Shown: piece after piece, positions 1 through 11,838 of the stretch
How positions within the stretch are numbered: position 1 is the first letter of the stretch
How the letters are laid out: each line of letters starts with the position of its first letter
Assembly: GCF_000711695.1 (NCBI RefSeq)
Contig: NW_013547010.1
Location: 1-64,000, forward strand
DNA: 64,000 bases
Reading direction: 5' to 3'
Source of the DNA: Tilletiaria anomala UBC 951
Taxonomy: Eukaryota > Basidiomycota > Exobasidiomycetes > Georgefischeriales > Tilletiariaceae
Notes under the pieces: model-generated
Told to the model about the DNA's origin: nothing
Seen by the model: only the letters and a program-made list of their open reading frames with translations
The model's database searches: none
Position numbers and translations under genes: made by a program

Positions 1-55
1 CTCGCCCCCCATGCACTCGCCCCCCATGCACTCGCCCTCCATTCACTCGCGGGCC
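1..55 (+). repeat. 15-bp coding tandem repeat (Met-His-Ser-Pro-Pro units)
   Basis: Three adjacent 15-bp units (11-25, 26-40, 41-55) are preceded by the last 10 bases of another unit at the window edge. They encode MHSPP, MHSPS and the degenerate IHSRA. The third unit has drifted. Every full unit begins with an in-frame ATG, so none of these Met codons can be taken as the true start, and the array probably continues upstream. Confidence 0.8.
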
Positions 56-3000
56 GAGTCACCTCCGAGCACTTCGGTGCCGAGCAAGGCGAGCTCTTTC
101 AAACTGTCATCGCGCAAGAGCATCTTCCGCCGACGCCCGCGCACTGGCGGCAGTGAGGCAAGCCCGGCGCCGGATTTCGCGAGCTCCCATTCCCATGCGC
201 ATTCGCACTCGACTGAGCGGACGTACGCTGCGGAATCTCCTGTGCTGCACGGCGCGTCGCCTTTCGGCGGCCTTGGCGTCGATATGGGTGAAGGCTCCAA
301 CATGGGCCACGCGCAGAGGCCAAAATTCAAGAGAACGCAGACAGGTTCGTCACATGCAAGCTCAGGTAAGAGTGAAGCTCACTCTGCTGCTGCTGCCGCT
401 GCTGCAGTCACAAAGGAACCTCAGCTTCTGAGATCGACGACACCGACCGCCAGCCAAGCTCAGCTCCTGCAGGCCAACCCTTCCTCTGATCTGCGACTAA
501 TGAACCTGCAGCGGCATGCGGATCAACCGCCATTGCCGCTGCCAGCACCAAAAGCACCGACCTTATCTCGCGGCCCTTCCTTTCGTCAGGCGCGTGGCCC
601 AGAGTATGGGTACAACGGACGCACGCGAAGCAACTCCATGGTCTCCCTCGGCAGTGTTGGCGGTGCGCAAAGTCAAAGTGCAGGTGGCGAGCGCATGAAT
701 GCGTCGGGCTATGGCGGCCCTGTGCTGGAAATGTCCAAATTGGACAGCGCTGGTGGTGCTGCCGGACTCTTCGGTGGCGGGGGAGGAGGTGTGACTCGTC
801 AGAGAACGTCTTCTTTGATCCCGAGCTTGCCTTTCCTCGGGAGCCCTCGCATACGCACGCTGTCGAACGGAGCAAATAGTGGCTCATTCCCAACGGCGGG
901 CCCAGTGCCAACTCCGCTTCTGCCAAGCAGTCATGCCTTTGCTCCTATCTCTTCCTCCTCTTCCTCTTCATCGGTGCAACAGACGAGTGCAGCGATGAGC
1001 AATGCCGTCGCGGCAATAACTGCGCGCGATACTGTCCTTCAAAATGCGCTCCGTCGAGCGTCAGCTGCATCGAAGTTTACTGCCCCTCTTGCTACTCCCG
1101 AGCCAATCCTCCTCGCCCGGGGTAACCTGCCGCTGACGACTAGCTCTGCGTCATCATCCACGCCAAGTTTGGCTCTCGTGTCCGCCTCTGCCTCTGCATC
1201 GGCATTAGCTGCATCCCCGACCCCTTCCTCCACACCCGTGAGCGGGCGCATCTCTCTGGACCCCAACAGCCCAGTTATGACGCGCACGACGCTTCCGCCC
1301 TCCGCCGAAGAAGGGGCTCCACCACCAGCTATCTCCGTCGCGTCGGCACCGAGCGGCCGTCTGGAGCCTTATGAGGACGAGAGCCCGGATGAGTTCATGC
1401 AACGAGCGGCGCACAGCCTCGAAAAGTCCGAGCTGGCCGTCGCACTTGCGTCACATGCAGTTCCGTTCTACCTCGAGGCCCTGCAAGCTTGTATGCGACG
1501 ATTCCAGTTCGCAGGTAATGCCCTGGACATCGCCCTGCGCAAGCTACTCATGGAGCTCTGTTTGCCGAAGGAGACCCAACAGATCGATCGCGTGATGGAG
1601 GCGTTTGCGATTAGGTATAATGAGTGCAACGAGGGACTATTCGCATCTCCAGGTGAGTCTTAGTGCTCGAACCTTGCTCTGCTCCATCATTGTCTGACAC
1701 GTCTACACGCTTTTCTAAGACCAACCGTACATCCTTGCCTTTTCGCTCATGATGCTTCACACGGACCATTTCAACAAAAACGCAAAGCAAAAGATGAGCA
1801 AGGCTGATTACGTTCGCAACGCTTCGTCCAGCGAGGCTCCGATTGAAGTCCTCGAGGTCAGTTCGAGCGGCTTCGAAGCGACTCTCTCTGTACTGACCCT
1901 ACACTTTATTCCAGTACCTTTATGACAACCTCATCTTCACGCAATTCATCTTTGTCGATGGCGACAAGCGCATCGGTATCCGCAGGCCTTCGGAAAGCAG
2001 CACTGGCTCGAGACTAGCATCACTGACGTCCGGCGGCTCGAGCTCGAACAGGAACAAAATCGATGCGTACGGCATTATCACACAGGGCCGCACGCATGAG
2101 CTTACGCCAAACATCGGAGACATCATCCAGGAAGACTCACCCTTCTCGCTTGGGATCGACTACTCAACTTTCGATACGGAGATGCTGCGTCGCGCTTTCA
2201 GCAATGCACCCACGATCGAAATTGTCACACCGCCACGGTCAGGCATTCCGATCGGTGCCGCATGGAGCGGCAATGCTCAGGGAAATCCTGCAATGATGTC
2301 ATACGTCATGGAACAATCCGAAGCCATAGTGACACTCAAGGTAACCAAAGTCGGTGTATTGAACCGCAAAGATGACCCGATCGAAGGAAGCGGCAAGAAG
2401 CATGCGAAGAAGTGGAAGCAATGGGGCCTGATCCTGACCAGTGCCCAGCTTCTCTTCTTCAAAGACACAATCTGGACTAGTGCTCTGCAGTCGCAGATTG
2501 CAGATCAAGTCGGCGATGCGCAAGTCCACGGAGATCCAATCAAAGTCAACATCACTCCTCGCATTACTTATTTTCGGCCTGACGGCGTCCTCTCGCTTGG
2601 CGACGCCATCGCTGTCCTTGACGAAAGTACTGCTTGTCTGCCGAACGCATTCAGGCTATATGCGGAACAGGCAGGACAGTCCCGGCAATACCTCGTACAG
2701 GCATCATCGCACGAGGAGATGGTGGACTGGATGACAAAGATCAACTACTGTGCGGCCTTCCGGTCGGTGGGCATCCGCCGTCTCGATATCTTCTTATCAG
2801 ACGAGCGGGTTCAGATGATGCGCACCGAGTTGTTTAACTCTTCGATCTCCGGCTCATCTGCTTCGATTTTGTCATCTGATTCTTCGGCAAGTTCGCAGCA
2901 GGCATCGGGCAAATTTGATGATTTGCTACGCGAGTCTAACGTGCAGATTCAGCGTCGACTTAGGGAACGAGCCGAGCAGGTGGCGCCGAAAGTGGGCTTG

Positions 3001-3903
3001 TTAGATAACACCCTTCGGGCCTTGCATCGCGAACTCGAAGAGCATCTGCGGCTGGCGCGTCACTTTCACATCATGACGCCTTTCCAGAAGAGCACGCGAG
3101 AACGGATCGAGGCAGCTGTGGTACCGCTTGCAACGAAGGTGCGAAGACTCCGTCTGGAAGCGTTCAAAGCCCACAATAGGGGCATCATCCTCGCAAAAGA
3201 GTGCGATCACTACAGGAGGCTCTCAGACACATCGACTCCCGTCATACCACTCTCTACGGATGATCTGTCCGCCAGGGCACAAGAGCCAATGATACCTAAG
3301 AAGGAAACCGAGGATAGATTGAGCGTGCCGGGCTCCGATGCAGCAGCAGGACTGCGTATCAACACATTCCCCAGCTCTTCTCGACAGCGGCCTCTTGCCG
3401 AAGAATTTACACCGACGCTTCGATCTTCGCAGGAAAGCGATGAGAAGACAGGCAGGCGAGGCGAGACAAGCGATTTCCCCTCTGATAGCCCTACCACGCC
3501 GGCCAGGCCTGGTCTTCCATGTCAGACCTCTGATGGCGGCCCTCCATTAACTCCCATATGGAGCCTTAAATCACCGACAAGCAGCGCGGCTACCATGACG
3601 CCCGTTACCGAATCGCCGATTGACTCATTGACAGATTCGGGTAGTGTTGGCAATCTTTCGAGCTCGAGCGTAACACCCTCTAACCTGGCCTCTATAGAAG
3701 AGGCCGCTGATTGGCATGCAACCGCTGCAGCGCAGGAGAAGCGCGTCAGTCTGGCCGCCTTGCCGACCATATCTGCGGATGATGTCGAGACGCTTACGCG
3801 GGTTCACAAGAACGGGAGACGCTCACAACAGAGGTCTACAATCGATAAGGACCTGTTCACGCCGCCAAATTTCAGCATGAATGATCCTGGACCGTTCGCA
3901 TAG
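2..3903 (+). CDS. Sec7-domain Arf guanine-nucleotide exchange factor with PH domain (5' partial)
   Basis: Exons are <2-1652, 1720-1856 and 1915-3903; 1258 residues are visible. The first ~470 are Ser/Ala/Pro-rich and disordered. The Sec7 fold follows: the exon 1 end carries LMELCLPKETQQIDRVMEAF with the Glu of the catalytic glutamic finger, and splicing continues it with SPDQPYILAFSLMMLHTD, the conserved Sec7 helix. A PH-like region covers about residues 700-850 (WKQWGLILTSAQLLFFKD), followed by a helical, probably coiled-coil stretch and a disordered tail. Known for the family: Sec7 domains load GTP on Arf/Arl GTPases at Golgi or plasma membrane, and the PH domain binds phosphoinositides. 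Architecture resembles yeast Syt1 and fission yeast Sec74 rather than the large Sec7/Gea proteins. The frame is open to the window edge, so the start lies outside. It is convergent with the carrier gene, 250 bp apart. Confidence 0.9.
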
Positions 3904-4153
3904 GGTCACCTTGATTCAGTTCAAACCCAATCACCGCTTTCCGTGCTTGAAAGACCATACACACTCTCTTTTCGCCTTTTCAGAACAGGCACGCACTGCA
4001 CCCACGTTCATTTTTCTTTCTGTATCATCTTGAGTTGGGGCCTACAAACGTCATGGATGTCTATCTCTGTATTCTCAACAGTCCAAAAAATAGTCCTTCT
4101 GGGTTCAAATTTACTGTGCTCTGACTCGATGTATGCATACAATGGATCTTGCT

Positions 4154-6072
4154 CTACAGGTCAGCCAAAAAGCGTCCGACGACTTCAAACGAAGCAATCA
4201 TGACTCCGCATGCAGGTGCAACTTTTGCCACGCGAGGAGAAAGGCCCCGGAAGAGACCAGGCATACCCTCCATCGTGTAAATGTGGCGCAGAATGGCAAC
4301 TGTGCGAGCGCTCGCATTGCGTTGCGGGCGCTGGGCCTGCAGCTGCGCAACTCTCTCTGTGCCATTTCCAGTGTCACTGTTGCCTGCGCTGGCTTGCAGT
4401 CGAGTCTTAATTAAATCGAACGGATGCGTGGCAATGGCCGCGACAGTTCCTGACGTTGCGCCGCTGACGAAGGCGACGATGAACTCTTCGCGTTGTCCCT
4501 TTGCATTCCCTTCGCCCAATCCGCCGCCGGTAAGGGCGCGCTTCATGGCCTCGTACCCAGTAAAGTAGATCGCGCTGAAGGGCACGTCGCGCCAGAGGGT
4601 GGAGCCGAGGCCGCGCCAGAGAACCGTGACGCCGTCGCGCGTTACCTGGGCGCGCAGCGAGGTGAGCGTCGCGCCGAGTGAGTTGGACGACGATAAGGAC
4701 GAGGAAGCTTGGAGACGCGTGCGCACGAGCTCAAGTGGCGTGACGAGCGTAGCGGATAGCGCGCGCGACAAGGCGCCTGCTGCAAGTGACGCGAGCAACG
4801 TGTGCGTCGTTACGCCCTGCAAATTGCTATTGTTAGCGCCACCAACCGCCACATAAGTTGCACGGTTTCGCACAGCGGCGCGCTCTTCTTTTTCGAGCGA
4901 GAGGAAGAAGGCACGGAAAAAGTCGTAGCATGTCATGTACGTCACCTGGCTCGGGATGGTCATGGCCAGCGTTGGTGTGAGGCCGCGCCAGAGCCCCTTG
5001 ATCCCTTCCCGCCTTCCAACTTGGACAAAGCCATCGCGTATGCCCGTTAGGCGGGTAGAGGTAGAAGGTGTAGTGAATGAGGTGGATGAGGAAGATGAGG
5101 TCGCCGCACGGCGACTGTGCCCTCCTTGCTGAAGCGCCGAGACGAGCCGCGACCATGAAGGTTTTGCGTCGGCTCCTCCTGTGGTAGCTTGCGGCGCTGT
5201 GGCAGCGACATCAAGATAGGCGAGCGGCCCGGCCGTCTGCAGTATGCGCTGAGCTATCGCTCGATCCGGAAAGGCGCAGGTGGAGGCTGATTTCATGTTG
5301 CGTGGCAGATGCTGCGGCACGGAAGTGGAGGAGTAGAGCTGATACGAAGATGTAGCTGCTTGTCTAGTCAGCCTGCCACTTGCGCTCGCAACCGATGTCG
5401 AGGAGCTTCCTGATACCCCTGCATGACTACCAGCAAGAGCTTGAAAGGAGGATGTCGTGCGATCAAGGCGAGGGTCGTACCGACAAGCCAAAGAGTCCTT
5501 CTGAGCATTGTCGAGAAAGAATGTTGGCTGGCAGCACGTTGCTGGATTGCTGGAGGAGGCTGCTACCGCTGAGGCAGACAGCGCCGGAACAGCGCGCTGT
5601 TTCCCAAACGCTTTTTCGGACATTCCAGCCGTTCCGGCATTCGCAGACAGGGTCGGCGGAGGAAGATGTTGTGAAGGTACGAAGAGGGTTTCGGGAGGTG
5701 TTTGCATCTGCAAGCGAGTCTTGACTACGTCGAATGGGGTCACTGCGGTGAGACATAGAGGTAAGAAAATGGTCAGTGACCTTGTGTCAGTGGGCCGTCA
5801 ACCCACCTCGACTCGTTTGAATGAGGCGCAAAGGACTTACTCAAAAACGAAGTCGTGATAGCTCCCGTGCATGCTGCTATAGCCTTCCTTGATCTCGACA
5901 CAGGCTTGCGGCCGGTTGGGGTAAGTTGTTGCTCATCTTGAAGCTTGACCGACGACGAACTAGGCTGTTGCTGCTCGCGCTTGTGCCCAAGCTCACGCGC
6001 ATGCACCCGCTGCTCTTCCCAGTATGCCTCGGCAAGCGCATTATACGCCGTGTTGGCGCCTGCTGAGGCCAT
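4154..6072 (-). CDS. MTM1: Mitochondrial carrier, Mtm1/SLC25A39-40 type
   Basis: Two exons, 6072-5841 and 5742-4154, give 606 aa; the junction recreates an ATG codon inside MTPFDVVKTR. All three carrier repeats are visible, with signatures PFDVVKTRLQ, TPLELVRTRLQ and HPFDLIKTRLQ, each followed later by a GLWRGL/WRGLG/GLFRGL motif. Family knowledge: Mtm1/SLC25A39/40 sits in the inner mitochondrial membrane and is linked to glutathione import and to manganese/iron handling for Sod2. The assignment to this subfamily rests on the overall pattern of the repeats and is less sure than carrier membership. About 190 Ser/Ala/Thr-rich residues separate the first PFDVVKTR motif from GLWRGL; most carriers total only ~300 aa. 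The start is the first ATG that keeps an N-terminal helix in frame. Confidence 0.85.
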
Positions 6073-7656
6073 TTCTCCCAATTCGCCTGTACGACTGCGT
6101 GCCAGCAAAGTAGAAGGGTAATATAACAGTGTACGCTGTGATAATTTGAAGACGATGCGCGACGGGTTGGAAGGCGTGTGCTCTTCCTTAGTCGCGGTGG
6201 TCGACCGCAAGCGTCTTCTGTCGAAGACGATAGCAAAGATCCGTCCCTTTGCGAGCTCGAGGCGGGAGCAGTATGCGAATGGGCAGAGACAAAGCAATGG
6301 ATCCGACCTCCCTCCTGAGCTTATAAGGGTCAGACGATCATCGATAGATCAGATCTTGGCTGAATCTTGATATGGCCTTAGTTTGAATGGTGATGACCTC
6401 AACAAAAATGTGCAACTGCGCGCGACTACTAAAGACCGGGGGAGTCCCGTCGGGGGGTACGTAGCTTGGTCGCGGCATCTTTCACCAGACAAATACTATG
6501 GTCTTGAATACCTGCATCGCACAATAGGGTATAGTTTGAGGGCACAGCGACGCGAGCAATTCTATGAGCATTAGAAGCCTGAGGCAGGGCTCAACCCAGC
6601 ATTTGCTAGACCACTGCTTCTGCAACGTCGTCCGTTGACTTGAAGGTGTCATTGAATGTGGAACAGCAAGCGTGAGCAAAGAGGCATGCAAGACGGCGAT
6701 ACCTGCCCGCTGAGGTAAAGATCTTGCGTGAGCGTCTTGCACAAAAGGCAGGGACCTCCCGCTGGGCGTGGATATAATTCTCATCTGATTTTCTCGCGTT
6801 CATGTCAAAGATTGGGGCGGAATCAACGGGGAGGGGCCCGTTCAGTCAGCCAAGCTGGGTAAATCCTCGGGGGCTTCTTGGCTGGGCCGGTAGAAACACT
6901 CTGTAATCCGGTGATTTTCGCACCGCAGCTTCAGCATTCCGTTGTTGCAGGTATGACTGTCTGGGCTGCTCGCGTGACCTTTTCCGGTGTGCATGCAATA
7001 TTCTTCTCGGTTCGGCACCGCCGACGGGCCATAGGCACTGCAGCACTGTGGCAACAATCCACAGCCCAGATGTAGCCACGCTCATTCTTCTTTTTTTCTC
7101 CAATTTTTTTGGTGTTCCATCACCTCATTTTCTCGCGCCCAGAACCGTCCAGCAGCGACTGACATTGCGGCTGCCCATTATCGCTGGCATCTCTTCCATT
7201 CCATCCAAAGCCATCCATCCATCCACGAGCACAGACCACAGTACAAAGACCTCAACAGAGCAGAGCACAGCAGAGAACAAAACAGACTGGCATCCTTCCT
7301 GCGCAGCAAGGACATATTGACCGTCAACAGTCCGACACGTGATCGAAAGGTTCAGTTTCTCGCATTCCCGACACCAGTACCCACCGCCAAGACCAAAACA
7401 TTTGCTTTCCACCCACAAGGGGAAAGAGCATCTACCGCAAGAGAAGGTCGACTGATCAATCGACGCGCTACTGCTCGTTCCATTAGGTCCTTCGTATCAA
7501 GTTTCGGGCCTGCATCAACGCCTGGCCGCTCCTTGCTTCCTATTCCCCGCTACTTCACACCCTCTTGACATCACTGAATCAATTCACACGCCGCGCGATT
7601 TGCAGTTTGTGACGCACAGAAACGAACAACTGTGCACCTGCTAGCGCACTCAGATC
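6073..7656. other. Divergent intergenic region (carrier / eIF4E promoters)
   Basis: This is 1.6 kb between two divergent starts. The 450 bp before the eIF4E ATG is rich in C, T and CA/CCAT runs (a CCATCCATCCATC stretch near 7207), typical of a fungal 5' leader. Short ORFs occur on both strands, but none has a recognisable domain or a convincing exon structure. Confidence 0.6.
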
Positions 7657-8766
7657 ATGGACTCTGCTTCCGCTGCTACTCCTGCCTCTAACAACACTTC
7701 GCAGCTTCCTCCCAACGCCGCCGCCGCTTCCAAGCTTGCACTCGACAGCGCCATGGCGGCAGTCTCCAACGGCGCAGCACCAAAGGCCGGCCTTTCAGGG
7801 CGGTCGCAACAATCTGCAAACGGGTCTGCATCGGCCGAGAACGATACAACAGCAGCAGCATCAACAACATCAACAGGAAAATCAGCAGCAGGGGATGAGA
7901 GCAAGGAAGAGGGCGAACTGTCGAACGACAGTGGCGTCGACGTCGACGATGCGGTCGCCAAGAACCGCGCTGCATCTGCGTCCGACATGAGGACCGTATT
8001 TGAAGACCCAGAGAACTTCAACGTCAAGCATCCGCTCGCGTCACGATGGACTCTCTGGTTCGACAACCCGTCCCAAAGGGGCATGGCCAACATGCGCGGC
8101 AGCAAGGACTCGTGGGGCGAGGACCTGAACAAGGTCGTCGATGTCGACTCGGTGGAGGAGTTCTGGGGGCTGTACCACAACATCATCCCACCTAGCCAGC
8201 TGCCAGCCAAGGCGAATTACTACCTGTTTAAGGAGCCCATCAAGCCCATGTGGGAGGACCCGGCGAATGCCAAAGGCGGCAAGTGGTCAGTGCAGTTCCC
8301 ACGAGAGAAGAGCAAGAGCCAGATTGACAACATTTGGCTATACACTGTGAGTTCGAGCCACCTCATCGATCCTGCTCGTTCGCACTCCGGATTGGGGGAT
8401 CCATTGACGTCCGATGATGTCCTTTTTCACACTCTGCAGATGCTCTCGGCGATCGGGGAGACTCTCGACACGCCCTTCCCGTCCGGCACACCGCGCGCTC
8501 TAGCTGACGGGCCGGAGGACGAGTTGATCTCGGGCGTCCTGCTGGCAGCGCGACCGAACTTCTACCGCGTGGCCATCTGGACACGACGGAGTGACCAGGA
8601 GACTGAAGAGATTGGCCGGCGACTGATGGACATTGGCAAGAACTTCAAAGTCAACGTGCTCGGCCTCAAGCTCGACGAGAAGGTCAGTAGCAATTATGGT
8701 ACTGAAATTGAGTTCCAGAGCCATACAGAGAGTGAAAAGAAGAGGGGAAAGAAGACGGTCATCTAA
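7657..8766 (+). CDS. eIF4E: Translation initiation factor eIF4E (cap-binding protein)
   Basis: Exons 7657-8346 and 8440-8766, 338 aa. The first ~120 residues are Ala/Ser/Asn-rich and acidic; the eIF4E fold follows. Visible hallmarks: HPLASRWTLWF, the cap-stacking Trp in KDSW (~153), the eIF4G/4E-BP-binding Trp in VEEFWGLYHN (~170), the second cap-stacking Trp with its Glu in MWED (~199), and basic AIWTRR for the cap phosphates. It binds the m7G cap and recruits eIF4G in the cytosol. The 93-bp intron has no stop and keeps frame, so a naive reading gives a 369-aa protein. Removing it joins NIWLYT to MLSAIGET exactly as in known eIF4Es, which is why I call it an intron. Confidence 0.95.
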   Translation: MDSASAATPASNNTSQLPPNAAAASKLALDSAMAAVSNGAAPKAGLSGRSQQSANGSASAENDTTAAASTTSTGKSAAGDESKEEGELSNDSGVDVDDAVAKNRAASASDMRTVFEDPENFNVKHPLASRWTLWFDNPSQRGMANMRGSKDSWGEDLNKVVDVDSVEEFWGLYHNIIPPSQLPAKANYYLFKEPIKPMWEDPANAKGGKWSVQFPREKSKSQIDNIWLYTVSSSHLIDPARSHSGLGDPLTSDDVLFHTLQMLSAIGETLDTPFPSGTPRALADGPEDELISGVLLAARPNFYRVAIWTRRSDQETEEIGRRLMDIGKNFKVNVLGLKLDEKVSSNYGTEIEFQSHTESEKKRGKKTVI

Positions 8767-10645
8767 AAGCTACAACTGTTGCTGCGATCAGAAAGGGAAG
8801 ATGGCGCCTAACGCGGCTCCAAAGGGCACTGCATCTAGTCTTGCAGCACGCTAGTCCCTTCATGCGGCGAGCGCGTATCTACTGCCAGATGCCATGGCGT
8901 CCCTTACATGTGCTGGCGCCATCAATTTCACGCAGAGCATATGGAGAAGGGAGGGGGGAAGAGGAAGGGGAGGATGGCCCTGGGCGGCCGGAGTTGTCTG
9001 AGATAGGAACTGGTGGCGCGCTGGAGCATCTGGAACGAGAAGCGCAGACGGCCAACGCGACGCAAACGGTTACGTTGGCTCCCACGACTCTATACAATGG
9101 CTCGTGGCCCTGGCGGCACAAGGCGGCACCACTCCAGCCTCTTCTCCCTTTCATCGGCATCAGCTACGAGGCACGGGGCGACTGGCTGTAATTGTACCAC
9201 TACTACTACAACCAAAAATAGCTTGCACAAATACAAAGCGAGATGTCTCATGGTGCCAGCTGTGTAGTGCGAGGGCGCAGAGCAGCATCTGGTCTCTAGA
9301 AGCAGCCAAGAAAGGATGATGGTGACCTGAGTTGTGGCCGTCGGTCTCGGACTGCCGATCCGCACATCGCGCTGATCGTCTATGACTCTGCACAAGGCCC
9401 AGCGCGCGTCCCATCTAGGTACGTGCAACAGGAAAGGAAGTAACCTTTGCGAGAAGGAGGATGACAGCATCTACCTGTACTGTCGCATACAGTCATTCCA
9501 CGTTGTCATTGAATGGGGTGCGTTGTATCTTGGGCAGGTACATCTCATCAGAAAGTGATCTTGCATTGTCATTCATTGTTCGCTTTCGCAGTCTTCCGAC
9601 ATTTGCTGCCGTCTGGCCATCATGCCATCAGCTGGATGTGGTGCATCGATCCAGTGCCATTTGCGTTAAATATGTGATTTGACCCAAGCACGACCAAACT
9701 TTGCAGCGTTGTGGAATCTGTGCGGCCCCATGCCAGCTTCCCGAAAGCGGCCGAGCTTTGCCCACATTGGGGAATATACGTACACAAGACCAGGGCGAGA
9801 ACGAACCGGACAAAATCGCCTACATCTCGCCCCCTCCCCCCCTGTGCGGGGAATCGCCCCTCCGCCCTCTGGAGAGTGCCGGAGACGGAGGTGCTAGGCT
9901 GTAGGCAATTGCCCGCAAGCAGAAGTGGTTCTGGTGCCAAACAATGGTATGCACCTCCCCTCGCGCATGTGTTACGACGATGTATGTTCTACACGCCGGC
10001 CGCTGCTCTGCCCCCCATTGCTGATGATATGGGCTGTGGAGCTGGTAAAATTGGCCTTCCAATTGGATGGGTTACGGGGGCAAGGACGCGCCAGTCCTGC
10101 CAAACCTTCTAGAGTATTCAGCACAACTTTTGCATCTTCACCGCGTCACGCGCAAAGCATTACCACCCCAGGCGGGGCGCGAATTAAAGCAGCCAGCCAG
10201 CGCTCTTTCTTTGTTTTTGCTACCGTTGGCAACGACGCGACGCGCGGGGGCGGGGCGTTGTGGGCTCGGCGCGTTGTGGCTTCCGCCCCTCCTGTATCCA
10301 TACCTTCACCTCGGCTTTTTAGCAGTTCTCTCTGGACACGCTGCGACCAGCCGACCACAGGATCCCAGCTTGCATCCACCCAGACATCCTCATCCACAAG
10401 CCCCTGGCCATCCGAGCAACACCACCGCCCTGCCACTTTACACGTTCCTTTCACCCGCTTCGTGCACCGCGTGGAGACGCGCTGCAACCTGCGACAGCAC
10501 CGCTCTCTTTTCTCTGTCAAACAGGACGCCATCCAAGTCGCCAGACAGGCGAGGCAACGTAGGCTACACGGCCACGTGTGCAGGTATATCCAGCTGTTGT
10601 TGACGAAGAGCAAGAGGAGAAAATACTAGAGAGTGCAAAGAGAGG
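8767..10645. other. Intergenic, eIF4E 3' flank to CENP-A promoter
   Basis: 1.9 kb with only small, domain-less ORFs on both strands. A C-rich patch lies near 9830-9850. The last ~450 bp upstream of the CENP-A ATG is CT/CA-rich like a leader. I see no RNA gene or repeat. Confidence 0.5.
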
Positions 10646-11553
10646 ATGCCGCCTGCAGGACGGAGATCGGGCAACTTTGGCGGGAAAGTCGTGCCGGGGA
10701 CCAAGTCGACGAGCAAGCCCAGCAAACCGAGAAGTGAGTCCCGCCCATGTACATATACCCACCCCAAATGTGCAAGAGCGTGGCGATAGGAGACATTGGG
10801 CACGGTGAAAAGTGGTGGGTCCGACGCATGGCATCCATGCGGCGCTTGGATTGCCCTGAACAACGCGGTCAACTTGCGGTTGACAACGGCTTGAATAAAA
10901 GCACTGCCTTTGCTGCTGGCAGGCACCCATGAGCTTAACTTACATGCAGTACCAAATGACGGTTCTTTGGGTTTCTGGCTGATACCAGCTCTTTCATGCT
11001 CGTTCTCGTAGCATCCGTCGGCGACACATCCCTACGCAAAAAACCGCGCTTCCGACCGGGCACCGTCGCGCTACGAGAAATCAGGCGGTACCAGCGCTCG
11101 ACCGATCTGCTGATCCAAAAGCTTCCATTCGCACGTGTCGTGCGCGAAGTGGCGGATGACTTCATCACCAGCGTCTACGATGGAACAAGCGGCGCCGGCT
11201 TGCGATGGCAGTCCAGCGCCATCCTCGCGCTGCAGGAAGCGACCGAGGCATATCTCGTTCATCTTTTTGAGGACGCGTGAGTTTCTGCACGTCATGTCCC
11301 CCGCCGCGACGCCGCGCTGAGTAGCACACTGACGCGATATTCTGCCTGTCTGCGCTCATGGATGCTTACCTATAGCAACCTATGTGCAATTCACGCCAAG
11401 GTGAGTCTCGGCCGACTCTATTCCGGCACCCTTCCTGTCTGCAAGCTAACAAAGTCACCTTCTGGCTCTTTTATCTTTCAGCGTGTCACTATCATGCAAC
11501 GAGATATCCAACTGGCCCGACGCATCCGCGGCGTGTGGGGAGGGCTTGGTTGA
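10646..11553 (+). CDS. CSE4: Centromeric histone H3 variant (CENP-A/Cse4)
   Basis: Exons 10646-10733, 11012-11276, 11376-11400 (25 nt) and 11482-11553; 149 aa. A short basic tail leads into the histone fold: [20 protein letters not shown] (αN/α1), [20 protein letters not shown] (α2), [20 protein letters not shown] and the end [10 protein letters not shown]. Canonical H3 ends RIRGERA, whereas CENP-As end in sequences such as RIRGLEEGLG. The Trp in LRWQSS and the enlarged loop 1 also mark CENP-A. Family role: replaces H3 in centromeric nucleosomes and specifies the kinetochore. Intron 1 (278 bp) could hide a 21-nt in-phase exon at 10949-10969, adding seven residues; its second intron would be only 41 nt, so I prefer the simple model. 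Convergent with RVS161. Confidence 0.95.
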
Positions 11554-11838
11554 ACCAGACTGATGTGCATTCCGTCGATTCAAAGTCCACTTCATCCTCA
11601 ACACACTCTGCATTACTCTGACATGACTTTCTCCCAGGCATCGTTCCAACAGCATTTGTACTATCATCAGCATTACAAACAGTTTGGTTGACACAGTCAG
11701 CTGTTGCATCCAAATAGGGGCAGGGTTGTTGAATGAGTTGTTCAAAGAGCAAAAGTTTCCACTCGAGTATACTTGCAAGGCCCATTCCTACTTGAATGAA
11801 GGAAAGCGAAACGACTCTTTGGGGGGGGTCCACTCCCA

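Noticed and set aside
8676-8720. Second small intron near the eIF4E 3' end
   Set aside because: It would be only 36 bp, and the segment aligns with the conserved C-terminal IEFQSH strand.
9090-10629. Overlapping ORFs of 120-235 aa upstream of CENP-A
   Set aside because: Both strands are open in several frames because of GC content. None has a domain, and the segment next to CENP-A reads like a leader.
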